Source: Endozoicomonas montiporae CL-33
GTDB taxonomy: Bacteria > Pseudomonadota > Gammaproteobacteria > Pseudomonadales > Endozoicomonadaceae
DNA length: 64,000 bases
Direction: 5' to 3'
Assembly (NCBI RefSeq): GCF_001583435.1
Contig: NZ_CP013251.1
Coordinates: forward strand, 3,981,215-4,045,214
A model generated the notes under the pieces. It was not told where the DNA came from and searched no databases. It worked only from the letters and a program-made list of their open reading frames with translations. A program made the position numbers and the translations under genes. Positions 1-9,549 of this stretch are shown piece after piece. Position 1 is the first letter of the stretch; every line of letters starts with the position of its first letter.

Positions 1-1
1 A

Positions 2-703
2 GGCAAGCCTGATTTTGCCAGCCGAAGCAGAGAACAGAACTTCGTTTCATCATGGATAGGCACTATTGGTGGATATACTGCCTGGGCTATGAATGAGTCT
101 GGTTTTTCAGCCAATGTTCTGTTGCCAGCCATCGGTCTTGCCACACCTCCAGTTAATGCTGGCATTGGCGTACTTAAAACAACTATTGATACTGCTGCTA
201 GCATGGCATACGCAGCCAATGAAAAACGACAGGATGCAGAAGGATGGATTTATAAAAATGTTCTCGGCTATCACATTCCCGATAATGTCGGCACAGCATC
301 TGTGACAGAGAATAAAGCGAGCCCAACCGATCCGGAAAACAGTCAAAACACCGGCAACGTGGCGGGTGAAAAACTCGACCAGAATCCACCGGTTTCTGAA
401 GATGAGCCGACAAAAGCTCGGACAGCGACTCGTCGGGATGATACCGATCATAATCATACAATTGACACTTCAAGCACAGAACAAGCTGAAACGGTTCCGT
501 CAGACACAGACAACACTGAAGAGAGCAAATCAGTGGCAAGTGGGGACGATAGAAAAGAGACTCCGGATGTCAGTAAGGAAAAAGAGTCCGCACCCAACAA
601 AGAAAGAGATCCATACGAAAACGATGATGATGAGGACGAAGACGAAGAAGCCCCTGAAGAGGAGTCAGATGAGCCACAAGGAAGAAGGGGTGGTCGCCGC
701 TAA
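2..703 (+). CDS. Hypothetical protein with acidic disordered tail, 5' end outside window
   Basis: The frame is open from base 2, so the ATG at 89 is probably internal and the true start lies left of the window. The visible N-terminal third is rich in Gly, Ala and small hydrophobics (around residues 1-70 of the visible part), suggesting one or two membrane-interacting helices. From about codon 100 the protein becomes low complexity, rich in Glu, Asp, Ser, Thr and Lys, and ends in an almost pure Asp/Glu run followed by a basic Arg/Gly tail. No known family is recognised. The next gene is also extremely acidic, so the two may be a functional pair, but that is inference. Confidence 0.6.
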   Translation, partial: GKPDFASRSREQNFVSSWIGTIGGYTAWAMNESGFSANVLLPAIGLATPPVNAGIGVLKTTIDTAASMAYAANEKRQDAEGWIYKNVLGYHIPDNVGTASVTENKASPTDPENSQNTGNVAGEKLDQNPPVSEDEPTKARTATRRDDTDHNHTIDTSSTEQAETVPSDTDNTEESKSVASGDDRKETPDVSKEKESAPNKERDPYENDDDEDEDEEAPEEESDEPQGRRGGRR

Positions 704-713
704 CCTGTAAATC

Positions 714-739
714 AGGGAGAGAATCAACATTCTCTCCCT
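714..739. terminator. Hairpin after the first gene
   Basis: A 10-bp inverted repeat, AGGGAGAGAA and TTCTCTCCCT around a 6-base loop, starts 11 bases after the stop codon at 703. There is no T-run, so it may be an mRNA-stabilising hairpin rather than an intrinsic terminator. Confidence 0.5.
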
Positions 740-787
740 TCGATACTGACATAAATATTCCAAAGACAACAAACAGAGACAGTCACT

Positions 788-1084
788 ATGAAACGATTAT
801 CACCGCGTTTTTTCCCGGCAATACTGCTGGCTTCCATAATGCTGTTAATCCCTGAAGATCTGATCGCAAATGATGACTACGACTATAGTGATTACCAGAA
901 TGCCACATCGGAAGAGGGAACCGAGGGCGACTATATGAACACCAGCACTGAAGAAACTTCTGACAATCAACTTAACCAGGATGAAACGGGTTATCAGGAG
1001 GATATTGATGAGGATGAAATGGATGGTGTACAGAGTTATGACTCTGAAGAGTATTTCGAGGGAGATGAAGATATGGAAGATTGA
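788..1084 (+). CDS. Small secreted highly acidic protein
   Basis: A 98-residue ORF. It starts with a classical signal peptide: Lys/Arg at residues 2-3 and a hydrophobic core to about residue 21, with a possible cleavage site near residues 26-28. The mature part is almost entirely Asp, Glu, Tyr, Ser, Thr and Asn, with a strongly negative charge and no predicted fold. It lies 84 bases downstream of another acid-tailed protein. The product is likely exported across the inner membrane and intrinsically disordered. Possible roles include metal or cation binding or host contact, but nothing in the sequence shows a specific function. Confidence 0.6.
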   Translation: MKRLSPRFFPAILLASIMLLIPEDLIANDDYDYSDYQNATSEEGTEGDYMNTSTEETSDNQLNQDETGYQEDIDEDEMDGVQSYDSEEYFEGDEDMED

Positions 1085-1188
1085 GGGTTAAAGAGTATTC
1101 TGAAACCTTGATAACCCTTGAATACGTTGCTTTTCAGATCTAAAAAGAGTAGAAACTCAGAAAAGCAACGCACTGACGCCTGTCCTGC

Positions 1189-2169
1189 ATGGCAAGAATA
1201 AATAAAACCGAAACAAACCATTCATTATTCCTCTACATCTGGGGCATTCTTTTTCTGGGGTTCACCACCTGCCTGTTCTTTTTACTGTCCAGCTATAACG
1301 ACTATAGCCGTATAGTTGACCTCACTATTGAAGAACAACTTGCAGCCTTGTTCCTACCAGCATCAACCGCTCAGTATTCACAACAGGCGTTAGAACACCA
1401 GATGACCAGCCTGTCGCAACACCCGTTCATCAAAGAAGTCCGTTTAATCGCAACTGATGGGCAGTTATTAACCAGTACCCGACATGAGACGTCTAAAGAA
1501 GCCTTACCCTAGCCGGTTACACTGCTGTTTGGTTCAGATCGTACTTATATAAGGGAAATCCAGAAAAATCCCGGTCAGTCATCGCCAGAGCTCTGGCTAA
1601 AGGTGGTGGCAGATATCAGACAGCCCGGAGAACAATTTATACAATCCGCAGCCCAATACCTTGCCTCTGCAACCGCAGGTTCCTTGTTTCTTATTATTTT
1701 GCTGATCGCTGCCCGCCGGAACGTTTCTGAAAAAGCAGCCATACAGCCGGCTGCACAAGCCACCAGTAATGCTTGTTCCGAGCTTTCGTCTGCTGACAAT
1801 AACCCGCCCGCGTTACTGGTGGTAGACGATAACCCGGTAAACCGTATGGTTGCCGGAGAAATGCTGCAGCAACTGGGTTATCAGGTCGATACCGCAGACA
1901 GTGGTCGTTTGTGCATCCGGTATTGTCGGGAAAAACCTTATAACGTGATCTTTATGGACTGTAATATGCCGGGCATGGATGGTTTCTCGACCACAGAAGC
2001 GCTTCGGAGACTGCCGAAAACACGAAGTACTCCGATTATAGCGCTCACTGCCAACACCCTCAGCGAACATAAAGACAAATGCCTTGAGGCGGGCATGAAT
2101 GATTACATTGCCAAACCTTTCAACCGGAAAAAACTGCAAAGTACTCTGGCTCGATGGGTCACTCCTTAA
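1189..2169 (+). pseudogene. Membrane-anchored response-regulator receiver gene with in-frame TAG (hybrid kinase remnant)
   Basis: One continuous frame carries a TAG at 1510-1512. Before it: a transmembrane helix (about residues 14-35) and the start of a periplasmic sensor region resembling BarA-type kinases. After it: the rest of that region, a second transmembrane helix (around 1660-1710), a short linker and a complete receiver domain. The receiver shows the acidic VVDDN pocket, phospho-acceptor Asp in FMDCNMPG, the conserved Thr in ALTAN and Lys in AKPF. HAMP, HisKA and ATPase domains are absent, so the gene looks like an internally deleted hybrid sensor kinase that then gained a nonsense codon. 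Translation from GTG 1603 could make a receiver with one membrane helix. Either interpretation leaves no kinase activity. Confidence 0.65.
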
Positions 2170-2178
2170 CGGAAACAG

Positions 2179-2577
2179 TCACTTTTCACTGTTTTCCCTG
2201 AAGTTCAGAGCCACCGAGTTCATGCAATACCGGTGACCCGTTGGTTCAGGACCATCCGGAAAAACATGCCCAAGATGAGCGTCACAGCGCGCACAGCGAA
2301 CCTCCGTTCTATGCATGCCATGACTGTGGTCTTCCCGATAAACAACGGCCTCCTGATCGACGGCCTCCCAGAAACTGGGCCAACCACAGCCTGCATCAAA
2401 CTTCGTGCTTGAATCAAATAACAACTGATCACAGCAGACACAGTGATAATGACCACCGCGTTCAAAAACAGCGTATTCACCCGAAAAAGGGGCTTCAGTA
2501 CCGGACTGACGACACACCCGGAACTGTTCATCGGTCAGCTGTTCACGCCACTGTTCTTCTGTTTTTTCAATCTTCAT
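2179..2577 (-). CDS. msrB: Peptide methionine-(R)-S-oxide reductase MsrB
   Basis: Reduces the R-epimer of methionine sulfoxide in proteins, a cytoplasmic oxidative-damage repair enzyme using thioredoxin. The about 132-residue product shows the two zinc-binding CxxC pairs (HCVCC and RCARC), the GCGWPSF substrate motif and the catalytic Cys in HRYCMNS near the C terminus. The ATG at 2577 is chosen over one 24 bases upstream because a GGGAGCAG ribosome site precedes it and the length then matches the family. It is divergent from alaA. The msrB-alaA-htpX neighbourhood is known in Pseudomonas, supporting vertical inheritance. Confidence 0.95.
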   Translation of the reverse strand: MKIEKTEEQWREQLTDEQFRVCRQSGTEAPFSGEYAVFERGGHYHCVCCDQLLFDSSTKFDAGCGWPSFWEAVDQEAVVYREDHSHGMHRTEVRCARCDAHLGHVFPDGPEPTGHRYCMNSVALNFRENSEK

Positions 2578-2805
2578 TATTTTTTCTGCTCCCGAAACCA
2601 AGGTTAAGAATTAACACATCAGGCTAGACATCAGTAGAAGACGGCGATAAATTACCCTGAAATAGCGTCTTTTTTCACACAAAAGCTCGAAAAAACCGAC
2701 TAAAACCAGAATTAACCCTTTAAGCTGTGCCTGTCAGACACTTCGAGCGGAGAGTCTCTGACACCATAACGCCCGCCAGCAGGAAGTAGTATTACCGGTA
2801 TCACC

Positions 2806-4020
2806 ATGAAGGCAATCGAAAAATCCCTGAAACTGGATAATGTCTGTTACGACATTCGCGGCCCAGTATTGCGAGAAGCAAAACGCCTTGAAGAAGAAGG
2901 CCACCGTATTCTGAAACTGAACACTGGCAACCCTGCAGCTTTTGACCTTGAAGCACCTGAAGAAATTGTTCAGGACATGATCCGCAACCTGCCCAACGCC
3001 CAGGGTTATTCGGACTCAAGAGGTCTGTTTTCGGCACGAAAAGCCATTATGCAGTACTGCCAGCAGAAGAACTTTCCCCAGGTGGAACTGGACGACATCA
3101 TCATCGGCAACGGAGTCAGTGAACTGGTGGTAATGGCCATGCAGGCACTGCTGAATAATGGCGATGAAATGCTGGTACCGGCGCCGGATTACCCGTTGTG
3201 GACCGCTGCCGTCAACCTGTCCGGAGGTCGTGCCGTACATTACCTGTGTGATGAACAATCTGACTGGTATCCGGACATAGAAGATATCCGCAGTAAGATC
3301 ACCTCAAAAACCCGTGGCATTGTTGTCATCAATCCCAACAACCCGACAGGGGCTGTGTATCCCGAGGAACTGCTGGAACAGATTGTGCAGCTGGCGCGCG
3401 AGCATGAACTGATCATTTACGCTGACGAAATCTACGACAAAATACTTTATGACGGCACTGAACATACGGCACTGGCCTCCATTGCCGACGATGTGTTGTG
3501 TATTTCATTTAATGGTCTGTCCAAGTCTTACCGGGCAGCCGGTTTTCGCGCTGGCTGGCTGATTGCCAGCGGGCCCAAGCATCTGGCTCAGGACTATCTG
3601 GAAGGTCTGGAAATGCTGGCTTCCATGCGATTGTGTTCCAATGTACCGGCGCAGTATGCCATTCAGACCTCGCTGGGAGGTTACCAGAGTATCAATGATC
3701 TGTTATTGCCCGGTGGCCGACTGCTGGATCAGCGCAATACCATTTACAGCATGCTGGATCAGATTCCCGGTGTTTCCTGTGTCAAACCGAAAGGCGCACT
3801 CTACGTTTTTCCAAAGCTGGACCCAAAGATGTACCCGATCCACGATGATGAAAAGCTGGTACTGGATCTTCTGCTTCAGGAGAAAATATTGCTGGTTCAG
3901 GGTACTGCCTTCAACTGGCCAGATCCGGATCATCTGAGAATTATCACTCTGCCCAGGGTTGAGGATCTTGAGTCGGTTGCCACTAAGCTGGAACGCTTTC
4001 TGAGCCGATACAAGCAGTGA
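2806..4020 (+). CDS. alaA: Alanine aminotransferase AlaA-like, PLP-dependent
   Basis: A class I/II aminotransferase expected to transfer amino groups between glutamate/alanine and pyruvate/2-oxoglutarate. At 404 residues it matches E. coli AlaA (405) in length. Visible signatures are the N-terminal IRGPVLREAKRLEEEGH segment, the PNNPTGAVY substrate loop, the YADEIYDKI segment with the PLP-contacting Asp, and the Schiff-base Lys at residue 240 in GLSKSYR, followed by the phosphate-binding Arg in FRAGW. It lies divergently from msrB and upstream of an unknown gene and htpX. Other specificities of this fold (aspartate, aromatic) cannot be fully excluded, but the AlaA subfamily match is strong. 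Confidence 0.93.
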   Translation: MKAIEKSLKLDNVCYDIRGPVLREAKRLEEEGHRILKLNTGNPAAFDLEAPEEIVQDMIRNLPNAQGYSDSRGLFSARKAIMQYCQQKNFPQVELDDIIIGNGVSELVVMAMQALLNNGDEMLVPAPDYPLWTAAVNLSGGRAVHYLCDEQSDWYPDIEDIRSKITSKTRGIVVINPNNPTGAVYPEELLEQIVQLAREHELIIYADEIYDKILYDGTEHTALASIADDVLCISFNGLSKSYRAAGFRAGWLIASGPKHLAQDYLEGLEMLASMRLCSNVPAQYAIQTSLGGYQSINDLLLPGGRLLDQRNTIYSMLDQIPGVSCVKPKGALYVFPKLDPKMYPIHDDEKLVLDLLLQEKILLVQGTAFNWPDPDHLRIITLPRVEDLESVATKLERFLSRYKQ

Positions 4021-4055
4021 CTGAGCCATTAAATTAACATAGACAGGGGAAGGTC

Positions 4056-4511
4056 ATGGCAGACATTCATATCGACGACTTCTACCATGATTGCACACGT
4101 ATTCTGGTACGACTGCATGAGGTTTTCCCCCGTCTGACATCCGTGTATATCGATGACATCATCGGGCGCTTTGAGACCGATGAATACGGCATAGCTTCGC
4201 ACCGCCACCAGGCTTGCTTTGATACGTTGTTATGGCTGGCTGCAGAAGGGTATATTCGTTATCAGGATCGCGTCCGGACTGAAGGACTGGATCAGGTGGT
4301 TCTGACCGAAAAAGCCTTTTTACGACTGAGCCGGTTTTCTCCCTGTGAGCCAGAGCCCTCAACACCTGCAAGCATTATCCGTAAACGCTCAACACTGCTC
4401 TGGTCAATGAAACAGGCGCTAAAATCCGGCAGCAGTGATACCATTTGTCAGGTGGCCTCACGCTTCTTCTCCAGCAATTATCACCACGAGCCGAAAGAGA
4501 TGTCTGAGTGA
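4056..4511 (+). CDS. Conserved hypothetical protein, probable winged-helix fold
   Basis: A 151-residue cytoplasmic protein without signal peptide or membrane segments. A strong ribosome site (AGGGGAAGG) precedes the ATG, and it follows alaA by 35 bases, so it is probably in the same transcript. The central region (about residues 50-95) has the helix pattern and EGYI...VLTEKA spacing of a winged-helix or MarR-like fold, with an aromatic DTLLWLAAEG helix. The C-terminal 45 residues are less ordered. It sits between alaA and htpX, a position occupied by an uncharacterised gene in related genomes as far as I recall. DNA binding is possible but not shown. Confidence 0.7.
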   Translation: MADIHIDDFYHDCTRILVRLHEVFPRLTSVYIDDIIGRFETDEYGIASHRHQACFDTLLWLAAEGYIRYQDRVRTEGLDQVVLTEKAFLRLSRFSPCEPEPSTPASIIRKRSTLLWSMKQALKSGSSDTICQVASRFFSSNYHHEPKEMSE

Positions 4512-4645
4512 TCTTTCAGCAAACTGTAAAAGTAATTAATCGCTATTGATAAACACCTTAACTCACATCATATTTCCAATATCCAATGGTCAGATTTGTA
4601 AACCGTCTGGTCAACATTGAATCAATACAGGTATCCAATCTGCTA

Positions 4646-5536
4646 ATGAAAAGAATACTGCTATTTCTGGCCACAAACCTTGCAGTTATGCTGGTGGCAA
4701 GCATCACCCTTAACATTCTCGGTGTCGGCCGCTTTCTGACTGCGAACGGGCTGGATATGGGCGCACTGCTGGCGTTCTGTGCCGTATTCGGATTCGCTGG
4801 CTCCTTTGTCTCCCTGATGCTGTCCAAAACCATGGCCAAAATGGGCACCGGCACCCAGATCATTGACCAGCCACGTACCGAGCAGGAACGCTGGTTGCTG
4901 GATACAGTGAAAGAACTGTCCGACAAGGCGGGCATCGGCATGCCGGAAGTGGGTATTTTCCCTTCTCCCGAGTCCAACGCCTTTGCCACCGGCTGGAACA
5001 AAAACGCTGCACTGGTGGCGGTCAGCCAGGGCCTTCTGGATCGCTTCAGTCCAAGGGAAGCCAGAGCCGTTATCGGGCATGAAATCGGACACGTTGCCAA
5101 TGGCGATATGGTCACTCTCAGCCTGATTCAAGGGGTTGTTAACACCTTTGTGATGTTCTTTGCCCGGATCATTGGCTACGCCGTGGACAGCTTCCTGCGT
5201 CGTGATGATGATAACGCTGGCGGGGTGGGTATTGGTTACTACATCACCAGCATCGTGGCAGAAATAGTGCTGGGTATTCTTGCCAGTGCCATTGTTATGT
5301 GGTTCTCCCGTCAGCGGGAATTCCGCGCCGACCAGGCCGGTGCAGAGCTGGCGGGCCGCAGCGATATGATTGCAGCCCTTGAGCGTCTGCGCTCTGAATA
5401 CGATGCTCCCAGCGTTATGCCTGCCACCATGAGTGCCTTTGGTATTCGCAGTGGGCTGAAAAGCGGCATTGCCGCCATGTTTACCAGTCATCCTCCTCTG
5501 GAAGACCGCATCCTGGCTCTTCAGTCCTCTCGTTAA
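4646..5536 (+). CDS. htpX: Membrane zinc metalloprotease HtpX
   Basis: An inner-membrane M48-family endopeptidase that degrades misfolded membrane proteins alongside FtsH. Two N-terminal transmembrane helices span about residues 1-55, then the cytoplasmic catalytic site HEIGH has its zinc His at residues 145 and 149. Two further helices follow (about 155-180 and 195-220), then [14 protein letters not shown] supplies the third ligand Glu. I start at the ATG at 4646 rather than 60 bases upstream because the product then begins [11 protein letters not shown] as in other HtpX proteins and is 296 residues long (E. coli 293). A strong terminator follows directly. Confidence 0.94.
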   Translation: MKRILLFLATNLAVMLVASITLNILGVGRFLTANGLDMGALLAFCAVFGFAGSFVSLMLSKTMAKMGTGTQIIDQPRTEQERWLLDTVKELSDKAGIGMPEVGIFPSPESNAFATGWNKNAALVAVSQGLLDRFSPREARAVIGHEIGHVANGDMVTLSLIQGVVNTFVMFFARIIGYAVDSFLRRDDDNAGGVGIGYYITSIVAEIVLGILASAIVMWFSRQREFRADQAGAELAGRSDMIAALERLRSEYDAPSVMPATMSAFGIRSGLKSGIAAMFTSHPPLEDRILALQSSR

Positions 5537-5543
5537 ATGATCT

Positions 5544-5580
5544 GTTGTGAGGGTAGCCCTTACCCTCACAACCCGTTTTT
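5544..5580 (+). terminator. Intrinsic terminator after htpX
   Basis: A perfect 12-bp stem (GTTGTGAGGGTA with TACCCTCACAAC, 5-base loop) is followed by CCGTTTTTA, starting 7 bases after the htpX stop codon. Confidence 0.9.
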
Positions 5581-5753
5581 ATCTGAATCGTAAGACCTCT
5601 ATGCCATTTACTACAGATAAATTGGCATAACGATCAACTCTGCCAAATTAAAAATAATTATTCACCCTTCAGTTTTTTCTACTACTTTGTATCTTTGTTC
5701 CAATTTCTGACGTGTCAGAGGCAACCCTTTTTTATCCAATAAAGATAATAATT

Positions 5754-6359
5754 ATGCTTGGATGTCGATGTTCAATATTCGTCGCAGGTCTGTTTTTATT
5801 CAGTTTGCTGTCTGTCAATAGCGCTCATTCAACACTACCTGAGTGGAATCTCGTTGTGCCCACCGGCAGCCTGAACAATAGCGAGGAAACATCCATCTTT
5901 TTAATCCAAAAAAACGGACTTATTGATGGTTTAGCAGGTTATAATTCAGGGCACAGCAGTACGCTTCTTTCAACCTTTATCCCGAGTCAGGAAGCCTCGT
6001 TCCTGCAGCTGGGAGGCAATGACTATACCAGAGTCATCGGCCTCTTAAATCAGCACCTCGACATTCCATTGAATCTTGAAACATTTATTCCAAACCTGCG
6101 CCAGGACAGCCAAACACCATGGAGTCGGCAATCTCAACACAGCTTATTGATTATCCCTTCTCTGAATCAACTACTACCTCAAAACAATGCGGCAGCATCT
6201 GAAAGTTCAGATACCCTTGTCTTCGATATCTATGGGACAGGTTTAGAGGACTTTAATACAGACTTCTGTGGTGATCACGCCATCGAGCTAATAGGCAATA
6301 ATAACTACTGGTATCTAATGATCCGGCTCAGCCACATTACCAGTACGTGCCTGATATGA
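5754..6359 (+). pseudogene. N-terminal part of a secreted OTU-domain protein, cut by TGA
   Basis: A 201-residue ORF starts with a clear signal peptide (core about residues 5-22, probable cleavage after VNSAHS). It ends at TGA 6357-6359, but the frame stays open immediately beyond it to 9434. The mature part has no recognised family. It contains two Cys near the end and a WYLMIRLSH stretch that breaks off without a natural C terminus. GTG at 5712 is an alternative upstream start, but the ATG at 5754 puts the signal peptide at the terminus. The likely origin is one secreted protein of about 1,226 residues, so this segment supplies the export signal that the downstream ORF lacks. Confidence 0.6.
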
Positions 6360-6377
6360 TTTCCTGAAACAGCCTCT

Positions 6378-9300
6378 GTGTCATTACGTTCCGCTGAACT
6401 CAACCGCTCATTAAACAAGATTTCTATACCTGTTGAAGCGAAGCAGATCGACTCCACAGATCAAACGCCGGAACCCCCTCCATCAACAGCCACTTCCAGT
6501 GAAACTATTGCAACAGATTCAGCACTGGTCGTCTATTTGCCACCTGCCGTTACCATTCAGAACTCTTACAACGAACATCATGAAACCCGTTACTATACTC
6601 ACCTATGGCTAATAGCGAGAGCAGAGCCATTACCCATAATTAACCTTCACAATCATCAACTGGCCTTATCTGAACATTTTAATTTTGCAACATCATTCTC
6701 CAAAAAAACAATAAAACCGCTCCATCATCCGACCAGAACACTGAGTCCGCAGGAGGCTATACAATTATCAAAACAGCTCGACAAACAAATTAAAGAGCTG
6801 AAACAACAAAGCGAGTATGGTGTTCCTGACATAGCGTTGGCAATGCCTGCTATTGATACAACCGCGCAGTTATTGAGTCAGCTGGATTCTGTCAGAAGAA
6901 CGATTGCCTTCCCAAAAAAGCGAACCGGAAACAGGAAAACAGGTAATAGCCTCCAGAACCTGAAAGCCATTTATCAGTCAATCCGAACTGCCATGGAAAC
7001 GTTGCTGATCCGAACCGGGGATATGACAACCGATCAGCTACTCGAAACGATGACCATTAACGGTGAACAAACCACCTTCATCGATTTTATTGCGGACTGT
7101 TACAGTGCTCTGCCAGCCATACTCTCTACCGAGGGCTTACGTTCAACCCAGTTCATGTCAATCCGTTACGACACCAATCAGGCTTTGATCGACACTGTGC
7201 TATCCATACATTACGATCAGGGCAGTGATAAACTACCTGAAAAAATATACCATCTCGTCGCCAGACTATTCAGTATTACCATTAACAACCAATGGAACTT
7301 CGAAGACGACGAACGTATCTACGATATGTTCAGCATTGCTGGTCTGGCCTTTATTGATAATAACGATGTTGAACTGATGTTACTGCTCGCCCGGCATCTG
7401 AGTGAGACTTATTTCACAGACACCTATTCTGAGGCGGAGAACAATGGCAGTGACAAAACGGCATTAACCCATGATCTATTTCTGATTATCTGGAGCAAGC
7501 TATTAGAGTTGATGCCAAATCAGGATATTCCGGTTGGGCAACTACTGCAGTTCGAACAACAGGCAAAACGTATCAATATTGACACTGTTGGCTGGAGTGA
7601 TTTCATTCACCAATACAAGAAGCTCAAACAGCAGACAAAAGAAGACTTCGCTAAAAAGCGAGCGAATAGCTTATTGCAAGAGCTGGAGAAGGAGTATCAG
7701 GAAAGACAGGCAGTACTGAGCAAGGCGAGGCAAGGCAGAAGTCTGATGAGCAGCAAAGGCATCACTCACTCCCGTCCAATGCAGGCTGTTGACAATACCT
7801 CTGACGCTCCGGAACCGTCGCCTGCATCAAACACGCCTGAGCCTGAGCAGCAAGAACCATGGGAAATACTCTACCAGCAAGGAGCCCGCAAGCTGGCTGG
7901 CAGTCAGTTTGCCAATGCTCGCTCACTGTTTCAGGAAGCACTGAGTGCCAACCCTTCGCTACTGGGTGAGGCCATCATCTATTCGGCCATTGCTGACACC
8001 TACTTCGTGCCCGGAGAGGAGCAGCTGAAACAGATTCGCCAGTCATTTGGTCAAATTCAGCTGGTGCGCGATACCATGCGCCATGCCATACATCAGCCTG
8101 TCGATAAAAAGCGCCTCAACACATTGTCGGAACAATTTATTTCGCAGGCAAAAACGCTGGATGAACCGATTAAACACTCGGCTGAATACCATCTCAAATC
8201 AATACAACGTCTGAGTTTCATTCCTGCATCACAGAGAGAAAGTCTTCTGGCAAAGTCTCAGGCTGAAGAGCTGCTCGCCATTCTTAAGCAGGAGGGTACT
8301 CAGCTTGAGCAAATAAAACACCTGATCTCGGAAGGCGTCGATGCCCTGCTTGAAACCTATACACTGAGAAGAGACTTCATTCTTGATATGCCATCTGCCG
8401 AACCTAAGAAAGCCGCGGATAACGAACCGCCTTCCAGAGAAGCTCAGTTCAAACAGTCACTCGAGTCATTAAAGCATCAACTCAATCCCGGACAGCAAAA
8501 AGAGACATCGTCACTGTCTGCTAAAAGCAATTCCTCGCGAAAGCAGCGAGTTGATCTTCGCAAACCGCATACGCTTTACAATACGTTTGAAGAGGCTTTG
8601 AAAGCAGCCCATAACATGGAACGCCACTGGAACCTGGGGGCTGAGCCTGTCTCTGAAGAAGCTCATTATCACAGTCTCAGAGTGATCAGGGAGATAGTGA
8701 GTCAGTTTTATAAAGAGAACCGACAGCTCACTTTTAAAAAGCTCGGCAACAAACTCAAGAGGAGCATGATCCGGCCTTCCAATATTCAGTCACTTCTTGA
8801 ACAGTTGAATGGCCTGTCACTGGCTTCGCACCCCGCTCAACCTATTTCATACAGCCGCCTGAACGAGTTTCTGTCACCCCGGAATAGAGCCATCGTTGAT
8901 GTTGAGGCGGATCACCTCTGTCTGTTTAATGCCATTGCTCTCTGGCTCAACGAGCACCGCGACGCAACATCAGCCTTTGCAAACATTAACAGCGGGCAGG
9001 AACTGTTTCTGGCTCTGGCTCCCTTCGCTATGCAGCTGGCAGCCATGCATCCTGATAACATCGATCTCAATGCCATTGCCGCGGCGTTTCATGTAAACCG
9101 TCCAAATGTTCAGTTATGGGGTACCACTGATATGTTGCACACACTGATCGCGCCCATATTACAGGTTCCGGTTATGGTATTTGATAATGCCGCCATCGCA
9201 GCCGGTTCGCCGATAATAGCGACTCTGGTTGACCCGTCAGGCAGTCAACACCATGTGCAACAACAGGATATTTTCAATGTTATGACCAGAGATACCATGA

Positions 9301-9434
9301 TTCTGGTGCATGATACCAATCACTGGATGACCGTATTACCTGTGCCTGCCTACCAGGATCCTGCCAGCCAACTGGATCATTTACCAACCCCGGCTGACTC
9401 ACTGACAGGTCAGACTGGACGATTGAACTACTAA
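6378..9434 (+). CDS. Large protein with C-terminal OTU-like cysteine protease domain
   Basis: The frame continues from the 5754 ORF after an in-frame TGA. The GTG at 6378 has no ribosome site, so independent translation is doubtful. Residues 1-490 are largely helical and unrecognised. About 500-545 look like a TPR-type helical pair (WEILYQQGARKL...), and 550-700 are coiled-coil-rich. The C-terminal region matches the OTU peptidase pattern: Asp845 and nucleophile Cys848 in EADHLCLFNAI, a middle WGTTDMLHTLIAPILQVPV helix, and catalytic His982 in TNHWMTV. OTU proteases cleave ubiquitin chains in eukaryotes, and bacterial examples are usually host-directed effectors. The deubiquitinase role is inferred from this triad-like layout, not shown. 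Confidence 0.65.
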   Translation: MSLRSAELNRSLNKISIPVEAKQIDSTDQTPEPPPSTATSSETIATDSALVVYLPPAVTIQNSYNEHHETRYYTHLWLIARAEPLPIINLHNHQLALSEHFNFATSFSKKTIKPLHHPTRTLSPQEAIQLSKQLDKQIKELKQQSEYGVPDIALAMPAIDTTAQLLSQLDSVRRTIAFPKKRTGNRKTGNSLQNLKAIYQSIRTAMETLLIRTGDMTTDQLLETMTINGEQTTFIDFIADCYSALPAILSTEGLRSTQFMSIRYDTNQALIDTVLSIHYDQGSDKLPEKIYHLVARLFSITINNQWNFEDDERIYDMFSIAGLAFIDNNDVELMLLLARHLSETYFTDTYSEAENNGSDKTALTHDLFLIIWSKLLELMPNQDIPVGQLLQFEQQAKRINIDTVGWSDFIHQYKKLKQQTKEDFAKKRANSLLQELEKEYQERQAVLSKARQGRSLMSSKGITHSRPMQAVDNTSDAPEPSPASNTPEPEQQEPWEILYQQGARKLAGSQFANARSLFQEALSANPSLLGEAIIYSAIADTYFVPGEEQLKQIRQSFGQIQLVRDTMRHAIHQPVDKKRLNTLSEQFISQAKTLDEPIKHSAEYHLKSIQRLSFIPASQRESLLAKSQAEELLAILKQEGTQLEQIKHLISEGVDALLETYTLRRDFILDMPSAEPKKAADNEPPSREAQFKQSLESLKHQLNPGQQKETSSLSAKSNSSRKQRVDLRKPHTLYNTFEEALKAAHNMERHWNLGAEPVSEEAHYHSLRVIREIVSQFYKENRQLTFKKLGNKLKRSMIRPSNIQSLLEQLNGLSLASHPAQPISYSRLNEFLSPRNRAIVDVEADHLCLFNAIALWLNEHRDATSAFANINSGQELFLALAPFAMQLAAMHPDNIDLNAIAAAFHVNRPNVQLWGTTDMLHTLIAPILQVPVMVFDNAAIAAGSPIIATLVDPSGSQHHVQQQDIFNVMTRDTMILVHDTNHWMTVLPVPAYQDPASQLDHLPTPADSLTGQTGRLNY

Positions 9435-9549
9435 TAACCTGACCAAATTAGCAGCCTGACCAAAAAAGACATTAATGCTTCGGCAATTATTCATTCGCAT
9501 TAAATGCCCATTTTTTTATAATGGCCATTTACTCTGACAGCGGTCGATT

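Noticed and set aside
2700..2770. Possible riboswitch or leader before alaA
   Set aside because: Only a weak inverted repeat (TGTCAGA with TCTGACA) was seen; nothing matched a known riboswitch core.
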